A DNA stretch of 6,172 bases, from the NCBI GenBank assembly GCA_002427325.1, contig DIQS01000046.1, forward strand, positions 1 through 6,172, read 5' to 3'. This DNA comes from Cloacimonetes bacterium UBA5456. Lineage in GTDB: Bacteria; Cloacimonadota; Cloacimonadia; Cloacimonadales; Cloacimonadaceae. Within the stretch, counting starts at the first letter, position 1. Each line of letters starts with the position of its first letter. The notes under the pieces were generated by a model that saw only the letters and a program-made list of their open reading frames with translations, made no database searches and was not told where the DNA came from. The position numbers and the translations under genes were made by a program. Positions 1 through 4,647 of the stretch are shown piece by piece.

Positions 1-175
1 ACCAGTTTAGATTGCCATTGACAGTATATAGGTTAAGAGTATTGTTGCTATCCAAATAGCTGTATTTGGGTTGAAAATTGCAATCAATATAGGAAAGCTC
101 CGTAAGCTCGGCATCGAGAGCACCGAGGAGAGAGACTGCGAGTAAGATCACCAAGGTGATAATTCTGTGTTTCAT
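1..175 (-). CDS. N-terminus of a secreted protein of unknown function (partial, cut by window edge)
   Basis: An open frame starts at ATG 175-173 and runs without a stop to the left edge, giving 58 residues. It begins MKHRIITLVILLAVSLLGALDA, that is, a Lys/Arg n-region, a hydrophobic core at residues 5-20 and a plausible signal-peptidase site after A22 (LDA|E). The mature part seen so far (residues 23-58) is polar and rich in Asn, Tyr, Leu and Thr, with one Cys at 32; I recognise no family. A good Shine-Dalgarno AGGAG lies at 183-187, 7 nt before the ATG, which fixes the start. It is on the same strand as the operon to the right but separated by more than 840 nt, so it probably has its own promoter. 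A secreted or cell-surface protein is inferred; the rest lies outside the window. Confidence 0.75.
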   Translation of the reverse strand, partial: MKHRIITLVILLAVSLLGALDAELTELSYIDCNFQPKYSYLDSNNTLNLYTVNGNLNW

Positions 176-576
176 GATAAAGCTCCTTTTATTATATCAA
201 GAAAGCTGTTAAGTCTCAAAGGTTGGTGTGAATTCCAACATCATTCTATTAAGTTTTGTACGAATATCGTTGTGCTGTTTGTCATTGACGCCATATCATT
301 TTTCAAATGTAGATCAATAATTACAATATTATCCACCATTGTTTTCATGTCAAGTGCTTTCATTTTTGTTATCCTTAATTCGAGTCTCTATACTATAGTG
401 TCGAAAACGCGAAAATTGAGAAGACGAAACGGCATTTATTTTTGTTTTTCTTAAAGTATTTTTTGTCAGACGATGTGGGAACTCTTGTTAACTGTATATT
501 ATACTTATCATTAGATAGATTAATATGAGTGACAATTATTTTGTATATTTTTGTAGATATTTAGGGTCGAAACCCA
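176..576. other. AT-rich gene-free stretch
   Basis: No convincing gene lies here. The part nearest 176 holds the ribosome-binding site and leader of the left partial gene, with the candidate promoter at 326-353. From about 356 to 576 the DNA is AT-rich with scattered T-runs and no recognisable RNA gene, terminator or coding signal. A plus-strand frame from 167 to 454 exists, but it has no ribosome-binding site and overlaps the signal peptide of the minus-strand gene. Confidence 0.6.
326..353 (-). promoter_or_regulatory. candidate promoter of the left partial secreted-protein gene
   Basis: On the minus strand a perfect TTGACA (353-348) is followed after 16 nt by TAATAT (331-326), 4 of 6 matches to the classical -10. 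The same stretch also reads TTG-N19-TAATATTG, close to the Bacteroidota-type TTG-N19-TAnnTTTG pattern. It would start transcription near 318-320 and give a leader of about 145 nt before the ATG at 175. The region is AT-rich, so chance matches are common. A related arrangement precedes the five-gene operon. Confidence 0.35.
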
Positions 577-617
577 TTTTTGGGGCGGTAAGGTCCCCGC
601 TCAAGCATGCACATGGG

Positions 618-642
618 TTTGGGCAGGCAACATCTTGTTGCC
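618..642 (+). repeat. hairpin repeat, forward copy
   Basis: This 25-nt block starts TTTGGGCAGG and continues through the hairpin CAGGCAACA-TCT-TGTTGCCTG, whose perfect 9-bp arms lie at 624-632 and 636-644. An inverted copy at 849-825 matches it at 23 of 25 nt. The stem is strong enough to form in RNA, but no T-run follows directly. Confidence 0.8.
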
Positions 643-644
643 TG

Positions 645-661
645 AGAAAGCTTTGCTTTCT
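645..661 (+). repeat. small hairpin AGAAAGC-TTT-GCTTTCT followed by a T-run
   Basis: Perfect 7-bp arms at 645-651 and 655-661 with a TTT loop abut the preceding 9-bp hairpin and are followed by ATTTTTT (662-668). The shape resembles a rightward intrinsic terminator, but no plus-strand gene lies upstream. A degenerate version, AGAAAGC-GGA-GCTTTTCT with a following T-run, occurs at about 694-715. I treat both as part of the repeat mosaic rather than as working terminators. Confidence 0.5.
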
Positions 662-724
662 ATTTTTTGGGGCGGAAACGTCCCCGTTGCCGCAGAAAGC
701 GGAGCTTTTCTTTTTAATAGAACA

Positions 725-767
725 CGGATTGAACGGATTGAACGGATTGAACAGGATTTGCACGGAT
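725..767 (+). repeat. 9-bp tandem repeat CGGATTGAA, three perfect copies plus decayed ones
   Basis: Perfect units lie at 725-733, 734-742 and 743-751, followed by a degenerate unit (CAGGATTTG, 752-760) and CACGGAT. A mirrored array with the same 9-nt period lies at 881-907 on the other strand (units like GTTCAATCC). The tandem units make up most of the inverted arms of the 716-917 element. Confidence 0.9.
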
Positions 768-824
768 CAGGTTCGCTTTGCTCACGTTATTTAGATGTGC
801 TTCGCACGATTTTATGGGTTCATG

Positions 825-849
825 GGCAACAAGATGTTACCCGCCCAAA
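825..849 (-). repeat. hairpin repeat, inverted copy
   Basis: Read on the minus strand this is TTTGGGCGGGTAACATCTTG followed by TTGCC, and it matches 618-642 at 23 of 25 nt. It also folds: GGGCAACA at 824-831 and TGTTACCC at 835-842 pair with one mismatch around a 3-nt loop. The substitutions relative to the forward copy mean it keeps most but not all of the stem. Confidence 0.75.
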
Positions 850-936
850 AACTGTCGCGAACGAAGTGAGCTAAATCCCGCGTAAATCCGTTCAATCCGT
901 TAAATCCACGTTCTATTATTAAGGAAGTTGGCACTC

Positions 937-958
937 GTCGCAATGAAGACATTCCGAC
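937..958 (-). repeat. imperfect hairpin downstream of the response regulator gene
   Basis: Arms 937-945 and 950-958 (minus strand GTCGGAATG-TCTT-CATTGCGAC) pair at 8 of 9 positions. It lies about 60 nt past the last stop codon of the operon, where a terminator might be expected, but no T-run follows on the minus strand (next bases GAGTGCC). It may protect the 3' end of the transcript or belong to the repeat mosaic. Confidence 0.4.
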
Positions 959-970
959 CCCTTCCGCGTC

Positions 971-986
971 ATATTACCCGCCCAAA
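971..986 (-). repeat. partial third copy of the TTTGGGC hairpin repeat
   Basis: On the minus strand 986-971 reads TTTGGGCGGGTAATAT, 15 of 16 nt identical to the start of the copy at 849-834. After that it diverges (ATGACGCGG). It lies 34 nt beyond the stop codon of the response regulator gene. Confidence 0.6.
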
Positions 987-1019
987 GAGAGAGGGATGCA
1001 CTCTGCGCATAGAAGCCGC

Positions 1020-2378
1020 TCAATCCCCCCTTATCCCCAATTCTGCCAACTTCCTGGAAAGATTCCCCTGCTGCAAGCCCAGCGCCTCCGCCGTTTTGCT
1101 GATATTTCCCTCATATTTCTCCAACTGCTCTCTCAAATATCTGCGCTCAAATTCCCTTCTTTTCTCCCTGAATTCTGCAGTTTCCTGCCAAAAATCCACC
1201 GCATTCTTTTGCTTTAAATCTTTGACACTCAGCAATCTCTGCAGCTCCTCTGCCGTCGTCTCTTCCTTATCCGTGAGCAGATATATCCTCTCAATGATGT
1301 TCCTGAGTTCGCGCACATTGCCGGGGAAGTCATAATCCATGAGCAAAGCTAAGGCATCTTCCGCAAAGTGTTTAGGTTTTTGCGCCAATTCCAATGCCAT
1401 CTCTTTGGCAAAGTGATCGATGAGCAAGGGAATATCGCTCTTTCTTTGTCTAAGCGGCGGACTGATGATGGGAACCACATTCAGCCGATAGTAGAGGTCT
1501 TCACGAAACAGCCCTTCTTCCACCATCTTAGGCAGATTCCTATTCGTTGCAGCGATGATGCGCACATCGATCTTTTTGGTCTGATTTCCGCCCACGCGCT
1601 CGAATTCCCCCTCTTGAATCACGCGCAGGATTTTAGCCTGAGCGGCGGGCTCCATATCGCCGATTTCATCGAGGAAAAGCGTGCCCATATCAGCTTCTTC
1701 AAGGCGTCCTTTTTTGCGAGCTACCGCTCCCGTAAACGCCCCTTTTTCAAAGCCAAATAGCTCACTTTCTATGAGCTCACGCGGGATTGCGGCACTATTA
1801 AACTTCACAAAAGCCTTGTCGTGACGCGCACTGAGCCTATGTATCTGCCGTGCGATCAATTCCTTACCCGTCCCGCTTTCGCCTTGGATAAGGATTTTTG
1901 CATTACTGGGCGCCACGCGATTGATGAGCTCATTTAGCTCCTGAATGGGCTCACTCTTACCGATCATCCTCCAGCCGCGCCGACTATCAGCCTCAAAGCG
2001 TCGGAGTTTCATGCTGATATCATAAAATTCAATAGCTTTTTTGACCGCAATCTTCACCTTGGGCAAGCTCAGCGGTTTCTCCAAAAAGTCAAAAGCGCCG
2101 ATCTTGATCGCACGCACGGCATCGCTGATGGAACTATGCCCCGAGATCATGAGAACAGGAACAAAAGGCATGATTTTCTTGATGCGTGTAAGCAGGTCTA
2201 TCCCATTGCCATCGGGAAGCTTAACATCTAACAAGACAAGGTCTGGGTCCACTTCTTCAAGACAACTTTCCGCCTCCGTAATATTGCCGCAACCTTCCAC
2301 CTCATAGCCCTCATCTTCGAGAATTCCCGTGAGGCTGATGCGAATGTTTTTTTCATCGTCGATGATGAGGATTTTCAT
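1020..2378 (-). CDS. sigma-54-dependent response regulator, NtrC/NtrX type
   Basis: This 452-residue protein has the full three-part layout of the family. The receiver domain (1-118) has acidic pocket D7/D8, phosphoacceptor D51, S79 and K101. The AAA+ domain (about 139-370) has Walker A GESGTGKE at 166-173, the sigma-54 contact loop GAFTGA at 213-218, Walker B LFLDEIGD at 234-241 and LFREDLYYRLNV at 290-301. A Fis-type helix-turn-helix at 425-447 (NISKTAEALG...LSRKLAELGI) completes it. All key residues are intact, so it should be a phosphorylation-controlled activator of RNA polymerase carrying sigma-54. Its ATG overlaps the kinase stop codon as ATGA, with AAGGG 8 nt upstream, so translation is probably coupled and the kinase is its likely partner. 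The NtrX-like assignment rests on the neighbourhood and general similarity. Targets are unknown; I found no sound sigma-54 promoter in the window. Confidence 0.95.
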   Translation of the reverse strand: MKILIIDDEKNIRISLTGILEDEGYEVEGCGNITEAESCLEEVDPDLVLLDVKLPDGNGIDLLTRIKKIMPFVPVLMISGHSSISDAVRAIKIGAFDFLEKPLSLPKVKIAVKKAIEFYDISMKLRRFEADSRRGWRMIGKSEPIQELNELINRVAPSNAKILIQGESGTGKELIARQIHRLSARHDKAFVKFNSAAIPRELIESELFGFEKGAFTGAVARKKGRLEEADMGTLFLDEIGDMEPAAQAKILRVIQEGEFERVGGNQTKKIDVRIIAATNRNLPKMVEEGLFREDLYYRLNVVPIISPPLRQRKSDIPLLIDHFAKEMALELAQKPKHFAEDALALLMDYDFPGNVRELRNIIERIYLLTDKEETTAEELQRLLSVKDLKQKNAVDFWQETAEFREKRREFERRYLREQLEKYEGNISKTAEALGLQQGNLSRKLAELGIRGD

Positions 2379-3529
2379 TGATTATTCCCTTCGATGATGA
2401 GGGTGAAAGTGCTGCCCTCATTAGGTTTACTCTTCACTCGGATCACTGCGCCATTTGCATCACAGAGTTTTTTAACCAAGGCAAGCCCCAAGCCCGTGCC
2501 TTTGCTCTTTCGCGAAAAATATGGCTCGAAGATGCGCGCTAAGTCTTTGTTATGTATGCCCATCCCCTCATCTTCTATGCTGATTACCACATAGCTCCTC
2601 TCGCCATAGAGCCGAATCTTGATCTGCCCCTCTTCACCGCTGGCGTCGATGGCATTTTGCAAGATATTCGTGATGATCTGATAGAAATGTGTCTTATCAA
2701 AGAGAATATTCATATCGTCCGCGAGATCGAGATTGATGTGATAATTCTGCGAATATGATTTCACAATTTCTTGGATCAAGGTGGCGGGCAAAAGCTCTTC
2801 CTTTGCGGGCTGGCTCACTTTTGCATAGTTCGAAAAGTCTTGCGCCAAAAGCCGAAGGTTTTCGATTTCCTGCGAGATGATGGAGATGGATTCCGGCAAG
2901 ATATCGCAAACCTTCTTAGGATCGCTCTCCATGCGCTCTTCCAACCTTTGCGCAACGAGCTGAATAGGCGTGAGCGGATTTTTGATCTCATGCGCAAGGA
3001 TTCGCGAGAGGTCTTTCCAAATCATCTCTTTTTCTGCCAAAAGCAAGCGCGTTTGGATGGTTTCCAGTTCCCGCGACATCAGGTTAAAGCTGGCTTTGAG
3101 CTCTTTCATATCCGAGATGCCGTTTTCCGGCAGGTGAACGCTGAAATTCCCCTTTCGGATCTGCTCAGTAGCATTTTTTAGTTCGGTTAAAGGCTTGGAG
3201 ATGCGTAGGATGACAACGATGAAAATGCCCGTAGAAAGCAGGATGATAAGCAGCAAGACCACGGAGCTGACGATGCGCGAGGAGCTGAGTGCCATGCTGA
3301 GCCTCGCCTTCGCCGCATCGTGGTTTTTCATGATATTTTCAGCCGCTCTGAGGTCTTTTTCGCTCTTAAAATCCAGTTCGCGCATTTGCGCACTTAGCTC
3401 CATCGTATCCAAGATTTTCTGTGAATTCTCGTTATTTTTTTGAAAGACCATGTTCAGAGCCACCAGCCCCCCTATGGATACCACCAAAAAGAGCAGGATG
3501 ATTCGGGTGCGCATGCCGATGTTTTTCAT
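2375..3529 (-). CDS. membrane histidine kinase, NtrY type with a very short sensor region
   Basis: The 384-residue protein has TM1 at about 10-29, a short charged extracytoplasmic segment at 30-85, TM2 at about 86-108, a HAMP linker at about 109-160, a HisKA domain with phosphoacceptor H180 in LAHEIKNPLTPIQL, and a HATPase_c domain. In the latter, N288..N292 form the N box, DEGMG (320-324) is G1, FEPYF (334-338) is the F box and GTGLGLA (344-350) is G2. The H-box followed by PLTPIQL is typical of NtrY-like kinases. There is no PAS domain and the outer segment is only about 55 residues, probably helical. The start is supported by GGAG 5 nt upstream. It lies 14 nt after the DUF4390-like gene and overlaps the response regulator by 4 nt. 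It should autophosphorylate and pass phosphate to that regulator; the signal is unknown. Confidence 0.95.
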   Translation of the reverse strand: MKNIGMRTRIILLFLVVSIGGLVALNMVFQKNNENSQKILDTMELSAQMRELDFKSEKDLRAAENIMKNHDAAKARLSMALSSSRIVSSVVLLLIILLSTGIFIVVILRISKPLTELKNATEQIRKGNFSVHLPENGISDMKELKASFNLMSRELETIQTRLLLAEKEMIWKDLSRILAHEIKNPLTPIQLVAQRLEERMESDPKKVCDILPESISIISQEIENLRLLAQDFSNYAKVSQPAKEELLPATLIQEIVKSYSQNYHINLDLADDMNILFDKTHFYQIITNILQNAIDASGEEGQIKIRLYGERSYVVISIEDEGMGIHNKDLARIFEPYFSRKSKGTGLGLALVKKLCDANGAVIRVKSKPNEGSTFTLIIEGNNQ

Positions 3530-3543
3530 TATATCTCCATAAC

Positions 3544-4155
3544 TTAGCCGGCTTTGAGAAGTGCCGGAATATCCTCATATAGCTCAAGTTTTGCGCTACG
3601 CTTATATTTTTCGATGCTATTAATCTTCAGCCGCGTCTTGATTTTTGGCTTCTTAAAACGCCAAAGTGCCATGAGATCGACCTCTCTATCCGCCTCGTCC
3701 AAGCTCATCCTCGGCAACGAGGCTTCAAGTTCCACACTGATCATGCCCCAGGATTCTTGATAGGGGATGCTCAGCTTGACCCTGCCTACTTCACGGATGA
3801 GCTCGTCCATCGAGCGCGTGTGAAATTTATTCTCCGTGCTACTCTTTTCGAGGGTATAGACCCCCGATATCGTATCAAAAGACACCTTATGGCTGAGTTT
3901 TCGCAGATAAACCTGCTTTCCATGGCTTTTGATGTTCACCTTGAAATTTATAGGGATTTCTGTGCCGGAGGAAAAAAGCACGGGGAAATCATTCTCAAAT
4001 GCAGAGATAAGCTCCGCATTCAGATATAGATAGCTGGAACTCATAGAGAGATTGAGCTCTTTGAATTCGGGGCTATTGCCTTTGAAGTTCGAGAAAAGCA
4101 TCATCGAAAAGGCAAGAACCCCGCTGATTACCTGTGCGCCAAGATTTTCAAGCAT
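3544..4155 (-). CDS. DUF4390-like envelope protein upstream of the NtrY-type kinase
   Basis: The 203-residue protein has a hydrophobic N-terminus (about 8-22) and then a beta-rich, non-membrane body. Features recalling DUF4390 are an early region with alternating polar and hydrophobic residues and EIPINFKVNI, a central SMDELIREVGRVKLSIPY, and a late ALWRFKKPKIKTRLKI. The match is from memory of the family, whose members sit directly upstream of NtrY/NtrX pairs in many proteobacteria, and the same order here supports it. Function of the family is not established; a role with the kinase on the outer face of the membrane is inference. The start follows AAGGA at 4165-4169 by 9 nt. An in-frame TGA directly precedes it, ruling out an upstream extension. 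Oddly, the N-terminus has no Lys or Arg before the hydrophobic stretch (MLENLGAQ), unlike a normal signal peptide. Confidence 0.7.
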   Translation of the reverse strand: MLENLGAQVISGVLAFSMMLFSNFKGNSPEFKELNLSMSSSYLYLNAELISAFENDFPVLFSSGTEIPINFKVNIKSHGKQVYLRKLSHKVSFDTISGVYTLEKSSTENKFHTRSMDELIREVGRVKLSIPYQESWGMISVELEASLPRMSLDEADREVDLMALWRFKKPKIKTRLKINSIEKYKRSAKLELYEDIPALLKAG

Positions 4156-4177
4156 TCACATAAATCCTTGCCGCCCA

Positions 4178-4612
4178 TCACTGAACGGGGATCACACGCT
4201 CGACCACCGGCGCCAGATCAAAGGCAATCCGCAAGATGCCGTTGATATAAGTCACCTTGGGATTGTCTCTATCCAAAGCTGTATCCGGGAAGTATATGCG
4301 CCGCACAAACTTACCCGTCTCAATCTCCATATTGTAATAGCTCATACTTCTCTTGGAAGGAAAGCTCCGCTCGCCGCCGATACGCAGATATTCGTCGCTC
4401 ATCGAGATGGAAATCTCATCCTTCTCCATGCCGGCGAGTTCCACCACGACCACCCACTGACTCTCGGTTTCAAAGACATCACAACGCGGATGCCAAACCT
4501 CGTCAATAGCGTCTTCCAGCGCCAAGGGATTGCTCAGAGAATTCACCTCTCCGATCAGCTTTAGCATCTGTCTTTGCAATCCAACCAGATTCGTAAATAT
4601 TCTCGTTTGCAC
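4178..4612 (-). CDS. hsp20: small heat-shock protein, Hsp20/alpha-crystallin family
   Basis: The 144-residue protein is the usual length for a bacterial small heat-shock protein, an ATP-independent holdase that binds unfolding proteins. The alpha-crystallin domain spans about 40-134, from WHPRCDVFETESQWVVVVEL through AGMEKDEI to NGILRIAFDL, which is the G-x-L signature position. The C-terminus ends VIPVQ, with the I-x-V motif (141-143) that docks on a neighbouring subunit during oligomer assembly. The N-terminal ~39 residues are variable as usual. The start codon is GTG (4612-4610), supported by AAGGAG 5 nt upstream; the next in-frame ATG (residue 16) would remove part of the N-terminal arm. 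No CIRCE or other heat-shock operator is visible just upstream. It lies 28 nt after the DUF4139 gene and 22 nt before the DUF4390-like gene, so it is probably expressed with them. Confidence 0.92.
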   Translation of the reverse strand: MQTRIFTNLVGLQRQMLKLIGEVNSLSNPLALEDAIDEVWHPRCDVFETESQWVVVVELAGMEKDEISISMSDEYLRIGGERSFPSKRSMSYYNMEIETGKFVRRIYFPDTALDRDNPKVTYINGILRIAFDLAPVVERVIPVQ

Positions 4613-4632
4613 AAAATCTCCTTCTGTTCTAT

Positions 4633-4647
4633 GTGGTGCGTCACCAC
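4633..4647 (-). promoter_or_regulatory. small hairpin over the DUF4139 stop codon, just upstream of hsp20
   Basis: Perfect 6-bp arms GTGGTG (4633-4638) and CACCAC (4642-4647) with a 3-nt loop span the stop codon of the DUF4139 gene. The hairpin ends 10 nt before the hsp20 Shine-Dalgarno. There is no T-run, so it is not an intrinsic terminator. It could act in mRNA processing or relative expression, or be chance. Confidence 0.35.

Larger units (their letters stand above)
577..686 (+). repeat. two direct copies of a 23-nt G/C-arm block (577-599, 664-686)
   Basis: Positions 577-599 and 664-686 agree at 21 of 23 nt (T/A and G/C differences at two internal positions). Each has a T-run, then GGGGCGG, a short centre, and CCCCG, so GGGG and CCCC could pair as a weak hairpin. 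The copies are 87 nt apart and in the same orientation. I know of no protein-binding or RNA family they match. Confidence 0.75.
716..917. mobile_element. MITE-like element bounded by 33-bp inverted repeats (716-748 / 885-917)
   Basis: The left arm 716-748 begins AATAGAACACGGATTGAACG. The reverse complement of 885-917 begins AATAGAACGTGGATTTAACG. The arms agree at 30 of 33 positions. The interior (~136 nt) has a small GTGC-TTC-GCAC hairpin at 797-807 and the inverted copy of the hairpin repeat, and encodes no protein. Size and structure fit a non-autonomous miniature element or a large intergenic repeat. No clear target-site duplication is visible, so transposition is unproven. The flanks are T-rich to the left and TTAAGG to the right. 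Confidence 0.5.
577..986. repeat. intergenic mosaic of short direct and inverted repeats
   Basis: About 410 nt between the left partial gene and the end of the response regulator gene is built largely from short repeated blocks. There are two copies of a TTTTTGGGGCGG..CCCCG block (577-599 and 664-686), two opposed copies of a hairpin block starting TTTGGGC (618-642 and 825-849) with a third partial copy (971-986), a ~200-bp element with 33-bp inverted ends (716-917), and several small hairpins. Open frames across it are low-complexity products of the repeats, for example repeated Phe-Asn-Pro. Cluster composition is seen directly; a mobile or intergenic-repeat origin is inferred. Confidence 0.8.

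Noticed and set aside
148..161. Palindrome ATCACC-AA-GGTGAT
   Set aside because: It lies inside the signal-peptide coding region of the left partial gene and is short enough to be chance.
167..454. Plus-strand 95-codon frame rich in hydrophobic residues
   Set aside because: It has no ribosome-binding site, overlaps the signal peptide and leader of a well-supported minus-strand gene, lies in AT-rich DNA and resembles no family.
645..668. Rightward intrinsic terminator (hairpin plus T-run)
   Set aside because: No plus-strand gene lies upstream, and a related degenerate hairpin occurs about 50 nt later, so membership of the repeat mosaic is the simpler explanation.
525..874. Open frames on both strands through the repeat mosaic
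   Set aside because: Their products are translations of the repeats (for example repeated Phe-Asn-Pro from the 9-bp unit) and lack start signals and family resemblance.
929..944. TGGCAC followed by GCAAT, resembling a sigma-54 promoter
   Set aside because: The GG-to-GC spacing is 2 nt too short for a sigma-54 promoter, and it points rightward into the 3' end of an opposing gene.
577..986. CRISPR array
   Set aside because: Repeats are not regularly spaced, differ in orientation and length, and no cas gene is present; the 9-bp tandem units have no spacers.
928..1760. Plus-strand frames opposite the response regulator gene
   Set aside because: They are antisense shadows of a gene whose domains and catalytic motifs are complete.
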